Shown here piece by piece: positions 47,934 through 62,271 of a stretch of 64,000 nucleotides of DNA. Below the pieces are notes generated by a model. The model searched no databases and was not told the DNA's origin. It worked only from the letters and a program-made list of their open reading frames with translations. Within the stretch, counting starts at the first letter, position 1; each line of letters starts with the position of its first letter. Origin of the DNA: Diphasiastrum complanatum (Eukaryota > Streptophyta > Lycopodiopsida > Lycopodiales > Lycopodiaceae); NCBI GenBank assembly GCA_029204225.1, contig CM055109.1:25666723-25730722 (forward strand), in the 5' to 3' direction. A program made the position numbers and the translations under genes.

Positions 47934-48900
47934 ATGTGAGAGGCTCCACTATCAATATACCATAGGCCGTCCTTCTTGAAAGGAGTAGATGAGAAACTAG
48001 AGACCATAAGAGATCCCTCTCCATCACTTGCAATAGTGTCTTCCTTCTCATTGGTAATATTGGCTTGCTTGAGTTGATTCTTCATTTTGAAGCAATTGGT
48101 GGCATAATGACCTTTCTTGCCACAATAAAAGCACTTGATCTTCTTCTTCTTGAGCTTGGATGATGAAGCATTAGAGGAATCATCTTCCTCCTCATCTTTG
48201 TCTTTGGATTTGACTTTGTCCTTGCTTGAGGATTGTTGATGTTGGTTCTTGCCCCTCCCTTTGTGCTTATCCTTGGCAAAGAGAGCTTTGCCATCATTAT
48301 GAGTGAGAGAAAGCTTGTCCATCCTCAAGAGCTTGTACTCTTGTCTTGATTCTTCTGAAATTAGCACACTTTGGAGAGCCTCCAAACTTGGTAGCTCCTC
48401 CTTAATGGCATAGGATTGGACAAGGTTATCAAATTCACTTCTCAAGCCATTGAGAATGACTTGAACTAGCTCATTTTGATTGATGGAATCACCAATGCAA
48501 GCAAGCTCTCTATGAATATCTTTTACTCTCAAAACATAACTAGATGCACTCTCATCACTCTTTTGGCTACTTTGAAAGATTTGATTCCTAAGAGTGAGAA
48601 GCCTAGAGGTATTCTTAGCCTCATAGATAGTCTTGAGACAATCCCAAGCTTCTTTGGCTGTTGTACAAGTACCTATCTCCCTCAATATCTCATTAGAGAC
48701 ATTCATCTTAATGTAGTGGAGAGCCATCCTAGCTCTCTTTTTGTATTTTTGAACCTCTTGAAGAACTTGTGGTTCTTCTTCAAGGCCAAGAACTATGTCC
48801 ATCACGTCTTGAAGGATCAAGATGGACTCCATCCTCATTTTCCAAATTGAATAATTTGAAGTGGTCAATTTTCACTTGGTTCCAACAAGGATGAACCCAT
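47831..48900 (-). pseudogene. Copia gag and start of protease of young element
   Basis: The nucleocapsid protein that packages the element RNA. An ATG at 48900 begins MGSSLLEPSEN but meets a stop one codon later; the body continues in a shifted frame from about 48868 as LTTSNYSIWKMRMESILI, so one base appears lost. The open body (345 codons) includes the UBN2-type gag region (KEAWDCLKTIYEAK, RNQIFQSSQ), a lysine-rich stretch, the zinc knuckle CFYCGKKGHYATNC (near 48115) and the protease motif WYIDSGASHI. Pol continues in another frame from 47933. Confidence 0.9.
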
Positions 48901-49494
48901 TGAAGACATTTGAAGTGAAGAAAACTCAAATGGTGAATTGATTCTCACTAGATCTAACACTCTTAGCACGTGTGAAATACACTAAGAAACCAAATTTGAC
49001 TCAAATACAATGATATTGCATGAAAAAATGGCTAAGATCTCAAAACAGTGCCTAGATCACATATAGATGAGATTGGCAAGCATACAACTGTGATTTTGGA
49101 TCAACCAAGCAATCTCTTGACCAATCCAAATGTGTCCACCCAGGTCTAGGTGCCCTACCTAACCCTCTTCAAAAGCTTATAACTTTTGATTGGCTCAACC
49201 AAATGGAATGAAACTGATTGCAACAGAAACTAGACAAAAATAGCTTCAAAACAAGCTATCAAAAATGGATCAAACATGAGAGAGAACTTCCAAATTGAAA
49301 TTGGATGTTCCTCACACGTGTCTGAGCACCTGATTCCGTACAGTACCAGGTCAGACCCAATCAATGTCCTTTTGATCTCTTTTGATCCAAGATTGAACAA
49401 GATAGCTAGGAAAATGGGCCTTGACAACTTCTAACTCAAGATTGATGAAAATTTTTTCACTTAGATGGATCAAAATGCATGGTAACCTTAGGTC

Positions 49495-49507
49495 TGCTCT
49501 GATACCA
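49495..49507 (-). other. tRNA-Met primer-binding site of young copia element
   Basis: TGCTCTGATACCA on the plus strand, 3 nt from the 5' LTR; TGGTATCAGAGCA on the minus strand matches plant initiator tRNA-Met. Confidence 0.9.
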
Positions 49508-49510
49508 AGT

Positions 49511-50245
49511 TGAATTTCACACGTGTGGACTGTCCACTACATGTACTTGTGATCTCCTAAGGTGTGTAGATGCACCAAGATCAAGACTAGATTGAGATTC
49601 AAGATCAATCTTGAATCCTATGGCAAAAACACACTACTACATGCATTCAATCACTTCCAACTCTCACTCACACGTGTGGGAAGTATTAAAAAAATAATCT
49701 AAGTAAAAACAAGCTGCTCTCCTCGGGTAGAGAGAGAAAAATGCATCATGAGCTCTCGGGTAGAGAGAGAAAGCTAGAAATCCAATAACTCACAAAATCC
49801 ATGAAATCACCAAATCAATTAGCTTCAAAATGAGGAGTACAATGATACTAGTAGGTCCACGAGCTACCACTATGCTTAACTATGATTGGACCATATTTTG
49901 TCACCTCTTGATCCTATTGGATCATTGATCCATGCACCTCTTAATTCTATTGGACTATATTCAAGCACACCTCAATTTCCTATTGGACCTCACAAGGTTC
50001 CACCTCTAAATCCTATTGGACCTCTTGGAATTCATCAAACAAAAACTTTACACTTGTCTACACTCTAATTGGCAAGTGTTTAGCCTCTTACTCTATTTTG
50101 GCTCAATAGTGGCATTACAAGTGGAAATGCATAATTTGCCATCTATGCCAAATTTATTCCTATCAACATCCTACACGTAGATGCTTGATGTAAAAAACAT
50201 AAGACCCCTATATCTAACATAGATAATCTTTTTCAATTCTTCACA
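49511..50245 (-). mobile_element. 5' LTR of young minus-strand copia element (735 bp)
   Basis: Pairs with 44182-44916. Differences seen by eye: ACACGTGTGG for ACACATGTGG, GATCTCC for GATAACC, CTCACAAGG for CTTACAAGG, GACCTCTT for GACTTCTT, TTGGCTC for TTGTCTC, and ACACGTAG for ACACCTAG. The whole element spans 44182-50245 (6.06 kb). Confidence 0.95.
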
Positions 50246-50559
50246 CTCCTCCTATATGGGCACCCATATCCTGGTATTGTTCTGGTGTGTTCAGTATTCA
50301 TAATGTTTAAATCATCTAAGTTCGAGTTTAACAAAAGACTCACCACACAATAATCTATCATTGAAAACCATGTCTAATAATGGAATGCCTTTCAACCATA
50401 CTTAGGCACAGAAAACAGATATACTTCAAACTTTTCTAAGCAAGTGAGAAAATATACATATCTATCACCCTTGAACAAGCCATAAAGTTTGTCCAAATCT
50501 ATGATGATTCGGTGGACAAGGGAAGGCCAAACAACCTAGTTTTGAGGAGCCTTCTTAGA

Positions 50560-51200
50560 GAGATTTTCAATTTATGAAAAAAGTTTTTAAACAAAAGAAA
50601 TTTGATAAGTCTAATCAAAATGAAAGTCCTCATGTTTCGTCTGCATGGGCAAAGGGAACACAGTCAGACAGTATTGTAAAGAACCATTCAATAAAAAAAA
50701 AGATAAGCAAGTACACATGGTTCAAATCGTTAGTTTTTCCACTGATTCGTCAGCTACCGAAATAGAGGTGTTTTATGAAGATCATGAGCACCATTGCCAG
50801 TTAACTGCTGTAATGCTAGGGAGACCCTCCAGATTTGGGCCTCACGATCTATTATGTATGCATGGGAGAATTGGTAGTCAATTGGTTAGAGTAATGGTGG
50901 ATGATGGAGTGACCCATAATTTTATCAATTACACCCTAGTCAAGAACTTCAAAAAACACCGAATCAGCATAAATAGCACCCATAGCAACATGAATGTCTT
51001 CTAAAATTCTTCCTCATAGTTTTAGCTTCATTGTTATTGCTATTTTCTTGTTATTGATATTTTCTTGAGATTATTCATTCTCTTCAACATGGACTACCAA
51101 AAGAATTTAAGTAGGCTTGTGATACATGGGAAGCCACTCCAATTCAAGGCACTTGGAGGAGTTGGGGATAATAGTAAGCGACATGAAGATGTGGCAAAGA
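50560..51200 (+). pseudogene. Ty3/gypsy gag-protease remnant
   Basis: The plus-strand piece 50765-50990 reads LTAVMLGRPSRFGP, LLCMHGRIGSQLVRVMVDD and GVTHNFINYTLV. This is a retropepsin-like protease region in which the usual DSG/DGG-type triad has become DDG. Near 51085-51170 it continues MDYQKNLSRLVIHGKPLQF. Both ends are lost, and it lies just outside the inner edge of the right duplication arm. Confidence 0.7.
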
Positions 51201-51347
51201 GTGAGAAGAGAGCATTTGGGCCATGTCCCACTTATGTGAGTGATTTTGAAATCACCCTAATATTCATGCCCTATTTTTGCAATTAACCAATTAAGAACTT
51301 CACCCTCATGATTCATGTCCTATTTTCTCGAACTTGCCTAATCAAGA

Positions 51348-54915
<3,568 letters not shown>

Positions 54916-55930
54916 ACACAAACCTCAGGTTCATCTCCACTCTTGAAAGAAATCGGTCGCACTGTGACATTGATGGAAGTAAGTGCAAGCCCATTTGTCG
55001 TGCAAACTGATTGATACAACTGCTCAGCAAAAGAAAAATCAAGGGCACGTTGGTTTGTAAAAATCAAGGCTCGACGAATATTCTTTAACTCAATTTGATA
55101 CATATGCTTGCCCCAAACGTAACCAACATCATCAAAGAATATGCATCGAGATTGACATTTGTTTCCTCCTCAAACTCACCTAATGCATCATCACTATCGG
55201 AGTATGATACAATGTCATAGAGGCCTCTAGATATTGTTCCAGTCAGATCAACCCTTGGCTCCAGTGGACGTTTTCTAGCCTGTCCAACCGGCCTGGCTGT
55301 CTTTCGACAAATAGAAATTTTGTCTTCTGGGTGGCGTCGTTTCGATGTAACTTTTTGTCGTGCTTGTTTTCTACCTCCAGATAGAGTTGGAGCTGAGGAT
55401 GGTGCTGGTTCTGTCTCAGAGAATAATACCACTTCTGTTCCTCTCAGCTCGCTGACTTCAACCGTGGCAATTTTAGTTGTCTCCATCATTGTTTCTTCAC
55501 ATTCTCGCATCATTTCATGCAAGTTTTGAAGAGCAATCATCCCATCGAGTAAATTTCCACGATATCTACGCAATGCACCAGTTGAGTCATGAATTTCGGG
55601 TGCCTCCGTATAATGCACTGTATCCGAGCAAGACAGAACAAAATGGCGTTCTTCTCCATTAGAACTCCGGATCATGAATTCAACCCTTTCAATCAGCATG
55701 GTTTCAGGCATTATAATTGCCCGCACCACACCTACGGTTTCAACATCCTCCATAAAAAATCTAGGCTCACCAACCGATACGTTGGAGACAACAATGAAGA
55801 CTTTCATGTACTGGCCGCTGGAACTAGGCTTCAGAACAATTTTCCATGCCTTTGTAAAGAAAATTGGAGTCGCATCACCAACGGGCATGAGGACAGTCTC
55901 TTTTGCTGCGCAGAGAGCTTGCAAACGCTC
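54916..55930 (-). CDS. Unrecognised protein-like reading frame (one apparent frame break)
   Basis: Read leftward: an open frame of about 279 codons (55924 to 55085) without an ATG at its start (the first Met is near codon 13, after a TAA upstream), so the N-terminus or an upstream exon is missing. The first 140 codons look like a folded domain (PIFFTKAWKIVLKPSSSGQY, KVFIVVSNVSVGEPRFFME, EFMIRSSNGEERHFVLSCSD). Next is a basic, low-complexity part (GGRKQARQKVTSKRRHPEDK) and an acidic part (SYSDSDDALGEFEEE). Near 55130 the better frame shifts to DDVGYVWGKHMYQIELKN, running to a stop near 54912 (IRRALIFTNQRALDFSF). I do not recognise the family. It could be a host gene fragment or an uncommon mobile-element protein. 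Confidence 0.45.
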
Positions 55931-56008
55931 ATCATATAAACAACATTAGTATGAGAAGACGAAAACATAAAGTTTTTTATATATATTATATATATGAGTT
56001 TATGATAG

Positions 56009-56116
<108 letters not shown>

Positions 56117-56214
56117 CTCATATGTGATTAAGGGTTTTAAATTAGAAAAAAAGTTTAAAAAACCCTCCCTCCCTCTGTTAAATTAAATTTTCTAAATTCA
56201 AGAAAAGGTTATAT

Positions 56215-56335
56215 CCCCCCGCCCACCTGCCGCGGCGGGTGGGCGGGGGGGAGGGGAATATAAAAAAAAGTTTTTTTAATAGAACCCCCCCCCCCCCCCT
56301 GCCCACCCGCCGCGGCAGGTGGGGGGGGGAAGGGG
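56215..56335. repeat. Paired GC-rich palindromes, inverted copies of each other
   Basis: The 22-bp block 56222-56243 (starting CCCACCTGCCGCGG) is the exact reverse complement of 56301-56322 (starting CCCACCCGCCGCGG). Each is also a near-perfect palindrome around CCGCGG, embedded in C and G runs. Confidence 0.9.
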
Positions 56336-56423
56336 GGTGGGGATTAATTCAAAAAAAAGTTCTTATTTTAAAATTTAGCCCCCCCCCCCTCACCAACCGT
56401 TTTTTTTTTTAATTTCCCCCTCC

Positions 56424-56645
56424 AGAGCGAAATTTTCGTGACTCGTGCCTGTCGTGAAATTTTCGCGATGCAGCCTGTCATGAAAATTTCATGAAAATTT
56501 TGTGATGCCTGGACCCTTGGCACGCCTGTCAAAAAAATTTCGCGACGGGCGCCTTCGCGAAAATTTCGCGAATGCATCGCGAATTTCGTGCGCGATTCGG
56601 TCAAGTTTTGGCGATGGTTGCTCACGAAATTTTTGCACGCGATGT
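56424..56645. repeat. Cluster of CGCGAAAATTTCGCG-like palindromic words
   Basis: At least seven variants of CGAAATTTTCG or CGCGAAAATTTCGCG occur in about 220 bp, interspersed with short GC-rich spacers. No coding content is recognised. Confidence 0.8.
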
Positions 56646-57440
56646 CCTAAATCAGTGATTTTGTTGATGAGAGGAGACTGGTTGCAAGATTTGGAATATA
56701 CAATACTTTTGGAATAAGTTTGGTTTCTCTTTGATAAATTAGATTGACAGTACCTTCAGTTTCAATCATGTGTGAGCTATTATCTCCAAGTTGAATTAAT
56801 GTTTTCATACTATAGGCCGAATAGTGGTGGAACCATTTATTGTTACTGGATCAACTAATTTTGACTTTTCCATTTTATGTGGACTATTTTCTGAAAATGC
56901 CATCCAAAGGTCCCCTTTTCCAAGAATAACCATGAATTAAAGTTTTTCTTCAAAAGTGCAAGCTGATGTTAATCGTAAACAAACAGATGTTTCAAAATAA
57001 CTATAATCATTTTGAAATTGATTAACAGTAGAGTTGTTTTCAGCACATTTTTGTACGCGTGCACACAAAAATGTGCATAAAACCCTTGGTCACTTGACAA
57101 GACATAACATGCCATCAAATGATTGAAATTTTAATCTATCAATTGTATGTGGAACTAGACTTGAACCTTCACTATGGTATTGGAAGACTTAATTTTGTTT
57201 TCACTCAATTGATGGCAATTTGCCCCCAAAAAACTTCAATTTTCAGCACTTCCAATTCTCAGCAATTCTTTATAGGACTCCAGATTTGAATTTTTTTTAT
57301 AGACATCAACTCACATATCAGAAACTTTATCAAGAGTTTTCTAGCTATATCGATCCATATTTTCTATTAGTGATCTTGTTTAGTTGAACATTTTTATTGA
57401 CATGATTACATTGGTATTGAGTAATGTAAAAATATTTCTT
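56646..57440. other. Non-genic stretch
   Basis: AT-rich sequence with no recognised gene, ending at a copia fragment. Confidence 0.5.
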
Positions 57441-57445
57441 GATTG

Positions 57446-57520
57446 CTCCTATCCAGTGGCCTCAAGAATTGATATTAAAAATAACATGGACTATTAGTGA
57501 GCTGCCAAAGGATCGAAATC
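57446..57520 (+). pseudogene. Ty1/copia reverse transcriptase start, left of a nested insertion
   Basis: The plus strand reads TWTISELPKDRNL, the start of a copia reverse transcriptase as in the 41.8-kb copy (TWTIVELPASKNV). It is cut at 57520 by a minus-strand copia element and resumes at 62272 with KWIFKVKYDAEGRLNRYKA. Confidence 0.8.
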
Positions 57521-58583
57521 TGAAGGGGATGGATTTTGCAGTCACAAAATTGTCGCGACAACCACGATCCTCTTGCGACTCGAATGGAGTTCAGATGCGA
57601 TCGCTGGACACTGCCAGCTGAATCACTCCTACAGTCCTCCAGAATGTAGTCAGGCACTGCTGATCTACGTTTATAAAATTAATGCAGCATTCAACATAGT
57701 TTCAACCAAGGTGTGAAATTAAAATGAACTAGGAAAAACTCAGACACACGATTAACAACATACGCATTTGCATTCGAGATCAGACACAACAAGAAAAATC
57801 ACCTGTATTGATCTTTCTTTGATTTCTTCAAGCATTGCATGCAAATCCACGTAGTGCGTTGGCGTGGGAGAAACACAGTTCTCTCACGAACGTATATGTC
57901 GCTTACTAGCGGACGTTGGATCTCTATGGATCCTGATCATAGAACTCGTCTCGCACGCAGGCGGACTTGTTGTCTGTATTTTCGTCTTGATTGCTTACTT
58001 GCATCAGACTACTACATTACACTGTATGTGTATTCTATCATCTCTGCTAATCTGTATGTCAAGTATCATCCAGTAGGTATAGTCGCTCCATGTAGATCTA
58101 AGATTAGAGTGATTAAGCATCTACAACTAATTAGGGAATTACAAGAGTGGCAGATTAGCCATGACCTAAAGTGTATCTGCTGACGTCATGCCATCAGATC
58201 AGATATCTATACTTATGGGTACTTGCGTGATCTTTGCTGGTACTCTTTGGAGCGTGAGGGCAAAACGGATTTCACGACATTTTTCGTGCCGCGTCGTTGG
58301 TTTCGTTTCCATCATTGGTTCTGTTTCCATCGTTGGTTTTATTTTTGCTCGTATGCCTTTCTCTCGTACTGGACTGCAAAAGATTCTCGTGCCAGACTGC
58401 AAAAGATTCTCGTTCGTGAACCTTTTGTGTTCGTGAACCGTTCGTGATTGTCTCCTTTGACTTTCGTGTTCGTGAAACTTTGCGTGTTTCGTGTCTCCTG
58501 ACTTTCGTGTTTGCGAACATCCTCGTCAGGTCAAGGGCTAAAAGCTAGCAAGGCTTTGTAAACAGAAACGTTTCATTTTTTCA
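57521..58583 (-). mobile_element. 3' LTR of nested minus-strand copia element
   Basis: Plus-strand ends are TGAAGGGG and ATTTTTTCA. From 57645 on it matches 61350-62271; the first 125 bp have no counterpart in the other LTR. The flanks AAATC (57516-57520) and AAATT (62272-62276) form a 4-of-5 target duplication, supporting these outer ends. A purine-rich tract on the minus strand (GAGAGGGAGC) adjoins the right edge. Confidence 0.8.
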
Positions 58584-59380
58584 GCTCCCTCTCAAAGCAT
58601 GATAGCTTTATGATCCCAAAACTGGTCCTTTGTCTCCCAAAGAGTCCTTTGTCTAGGGCTTTAGTGAAGATGTCAGCAACCATGTCTTTCGTTCCGATGA
58701 AGGTGGTCTGCAACATCTTTTTTTCAATTAGATCCCTGATCAAATGGTACTTGATCGCAATGTGCTTCGTTTTGGAATGGAACACGAGATCTTTCGTCAG
58801 GTGTATTGCAGAAGTGTTGTCCATCTGCATGACCAGAGGCTCGTTCCTTGTTTCGTCCAATTCGTCCAGGAACTGCCTTAGCCAGATTATCTCGTTGGCC
58901 ATCTTTGCTGCTACAACAACATACTCTGCTTTGCAGGATGACTGAACTAGTATGGTCTGCTTATTGCTGACCCAGATAACTGCTGCTCCTGATGCGATGG
59001 TGCATCCTCCTGAGACGCTTTTACAGTCATCCTTGAGAGATGCCCAACTATCATCGCTGTAGGAAAGTATCCCGAAACCTGCACCACGACAATAACACAG
59101 CCCGTAATCCCTCATTAATTGAAGATATTGCAAAATTTGTTTTGTAATTTTCCAATGTGTCGAGCCTGGATTCGTGCAGAATTGGCTCATCCTGAATACT
59201 CCATAAACAATATCAGGACGAGTGTTGTCTGCAAGGTACATGATGCATCTAATTTCTCTCTTCCTCAGTCTTCGGACAATCATCATTTGTCAGCACCGTC
59301 TCTGTGAGCATTGGAGTGTTCGCTCCTTTGCAGTTCATCATCCCAAAGTCCTCCAGGATCTTCTGGGTGTATCTGGACTA
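58573..59380 (-). pseudogene. Nested copia RNase H region
   Basis: The minus-strand frame from about 59286 reads REIRCIMYLADNTRPDIVYG, FRMSQFCTNPGSTHWK, YSDDSWASLKDDCKSVSGG, CKAEYVVVAAKMANEIIWL, MQDNTSAIHLTKD-like sequence and MVADIFTKALDK. This is the end of reverse transcriptase plus a full copia RNase H. The frame ends at SCFERELKK next to the polypurine tract. Confidence 0.9.
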
Positions 59381-59700
59381 GTGAAGGTATAACCTACCTC
59401 CCTCGTAGTCCCTTTCAATTTGTAAGCCTAGGTAACACCTGTCTTCTCCCTGATCCACTATCTCGAAATGTTTCGAGATGTCTGCCTTTACTTCAACAAT
59501 TAGCTGCTCACTCCTGCAAAGTATCATAGTGTCGTCCACATATACAGCCACTATGATGATCTGCCCATCTGTAACTCTGACATATACATTAGAATCAGCC
59601 AACAGAGGCTTGAATCCTAATGATTTCAGGGCTTGATCTTTCTTCTTATACCATTGTCGGGCTGATTGTTTCAAACCGTACTGTTTTCATAGTGTTTGTG
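59378..59700 (-). pseudogene. Nested copia reverse transcriptase, C-terminal half
   Basis: From about 59690: KQYGLKQSARQWYKKKDQAL, SNVYVRVTDGQIIIVAVYVD (catalytic box VAVYVDDTMILC) and CYLGLQIERDYEGGRLYLH. The N-terminal half of the enzyme is missing, because integrase C-terminal sequence is joined almost directly to YGLKQ. Confidence 0.9.
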
Positions 59701-60480
59701 TCTGGCATGTAGACTCTGTAGTATGACGAGTTGATGTCATAACCTACCAGAAATCCATGCTCGACTTTCTTATCAAAAGCTTCTTTCGAAGCTTATCAGG
59801 AATATGTGCATAAGCTGCACAACCAAAGATTCTGACATGAGACAGGTTGGGCTTTCTACCCCACCATAGCTGATGTGGTGTCGTGATTCCAGTGTGAGCA
59901 AAAATGGATGACTGACACTAGCATGGGAGTCCTTGTAGGCGTCTAGGAGTCCAGTGCAGGACCACAATAGTTGATGTACTTCATGAAGTCTGCCATTGAG
60001 AATGCTCATAAGTGGGTCACAGGTCACGTTGTCTGCTCTGATACCATGTAGAAATTCGGTGGGCCTTCAATGGATACACAACCTTAACTTTTTTGGTTCA
60101 GAGGTTGCACCATGATGCAGCTTAACCTTTTTGGTTCAGAGGTTACACCAAAATCATGGAGCCTTTTTGCCCCTTCTGTGAGTCGCGACCTGATGCTCCT
60201 ATCCTGATGCAGCGAGTTGATCGAAGATCGTTCTGATCTTCTCAACGTGCTGCTCTAACTGGCTGCCATCCCATTATATGGATTGTAGCTGATTGTGTAG
60301 ATGCATCACTGAAGCTGCAGTCCTCACTTCGTACTTCTATTTTAATCTTTCTCATGCTGCATGGTTGCTTTCACATTCTTCAATCTGCATGAGTAGATCT
60401 TCATTGATGGACGAAACGATGATCGCCATTGCACGCTCATCCCTTCTGATCCATTCAGCTCTACCAAACTTGCCTGTTCT
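59700..60480 (-). pseudogene. Integrase C-terminus with a gag/LTR/PBS-bearing insert
   Basis: Minus strand, right to left: at about 60480 the integrase reads AVATATYIQNRTGKFG, then changes to gag-like sequence (DERAMAIIVSSINEDLLMQI, resembling the copia UBN2 gag domain) down to about 60350. Next is LTR-like sequence 60346-60047 with a 35-bp duplication (TTTTTGGTTCAGAGGTT twice), then a tRNA-Met primer-binding site at 60035-60046, then a short start-like frame (MADFMKYIN). From about 59900 integrase sequence resumes as WWGRKPNLSHVRIFGCAAYA. Confidence 0.6.
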
Positions 60481-61184
60481 GTTCTGGATGTATGTGGCTG
60501 TAGCTACTGCTTCAGCCCACAGTGCCTTTGGAGCCTCGAGTAGGCCATCATACATCTGGTTGCTTCCATCAGGGTTCTGTTCTTTCGTTCAACAACACCA
60601 TTGTGATGCGGTGTGTAGGCTGCAGTTCTTCTGTGAATGATGCCATGATCATTGCAGAAGTCAATGAAGCAATTCGAGATGTATTCGCCACCTCAATTTG
60701 TCCTGATCTGCTTCACCTTGTTGCTTGTACATCTTTCAGCCCAATTCACATATTCTGTGAATTTATCAAGTGTTTCAGATTTATTCTGAATAAAATACAC
60801 TCTGGAAAATTTGGTATAATCATAAATGAAGGTTATATAATACTTTGAGCCTCCTACTGAGATCACATTGAATGGTCCACATATGTCAGAATGCACTAAC
60901 TCTAGAATCTTAGTCGTACTGTAGGAGTCTTTGACGAATGATGTACATGAGATCTTGCCCTTCAAACGTGCATCACATGTGGTCGATTTGGTTGCATTCG
61001 AGATGCTGACCCTTGTTATTACTCCATGATGATTTGCTTGGTAAAGTGCCAATGAGTTCATGTGGCAGAGTCTCTTGTGCCACAAAGCATTTGGCTGGTC
61101 ATCATGAGTCTGATGCACCTGATTTGCAAGTAGGTGTACCTTCAGATGATATAGGTTTCCTTTCCTTTTGCCTTGAGAGATCAA
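60480..61184 (-). pseudogene. Nested copia pre-integrase and integrase
   Basis: From 61184: LWHKRLCHMNSLAL (zinc finger, the second half altered), ILELVHSDICGPFNVISVGG, SKYYITFIYDYTKFSRVYF (DDY changed to YDY), then GGEYISNCFIDFC and YTPHHNGVVERKNRTLMEA. Stops and frame changes are present. Confidence 0.85.
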
Positions 61185-61349
61185 AGTACTGGTACGACGT
61201 CAATCACATTGCATGCTTTGTCAAAAAATGTTACACGCATCCCTGCATATGATATTCTTGCTGTAGAGAGCAAGTCTTGTTGCAAAGTAGGCACGAACAG
61301 ACCGTCTTCGAGTCATTTGTCTCTGCCGTTTGTGTTGAGCCATAGTGAA

Positions 61350-62271
61350 TGTAGTCAGGCACTGCTGATCTACGTTTATAAAATTAATGCAATATTCAAC
61401 ATAGTTTCAATCAAGGTGCGGAGTTCAAATGAACTAGGCCAAACTCAAACACACGATTAACAGCAGACGCATTTGCATTCGAGATCAGACACAACAAAAA
61501 AAATCATCTATATTGATCTTTCTCTGATTCCTTCAAGCACTGCATGCAAATCCACGCAGTGCGTTGGCATGGGAGAAACATAGTTCTCTCATGAATGTAT
61601 ATCTCGCTTACTAGCCGACTTTGGATCTCTATGGATCCTGATCACAGAACTTGTCTCGCACGTAGGCGGACTTGTTGTCTATATTTTTGTCTTGATTGCT
61701 TACTTGCATCAGACTACTACATTACATTGTATGTGTATTCTATCATCTCTGCTAATCTGTATGTCAAGTATCATCCAGTAAGTATAGTCGCTCTTTGTAG
61801 ATCTAAGATTAGAGTGATTAAGCATCTACAACTAATCAGGGAATTACAAGAGTGGCAGATTAGCCACGACCTAAAGTGTATCTGCTGACGTCATGCCATC
61901 AGATCAGATATCTGTACTTATGGGTACTTGCGTGATCTTTGTTGGTACTCTTTGGAGCGTGAGGGCAAAACGGGTTTCGCAACATTTTTCGTGTCGCGTC
62001 GTTGGTTTCGTTTCCATCGTCGGTTTCGTTTTTGCTCATCTGCCTTTCTCTCGTACTGGAGACCACAAAAGATTCTCGTGCCAGACCGCAAAAGATTCTC
62101 GTTCGTGAACCTTTCGTGTTCACGAACCGTTCGGGATCATCTCCTTTGACTTTCGTGTTCGCGAAGCTTTTCGTGTTTTGTGTCTCCTGACTTTCATGTT
62201 CGCGAATATCCTCGTCAGGTCGAGGGCTGAAGCTAGCAAGGCTTTGTAAACAGAAATGTTTTATTTCTTCA
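61350..62271 (-). mobile_element. 5' LTR of nested copia element, truncated at its inner end
   Basis: Matches 57645-58583 with many small differences and ends TTCTTCA at 62271. The inner 125 bp present in the other LTR, the primer-binding site and most of gag are missing left of 61350, so a deletion removed them. Confidence 0.8.
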
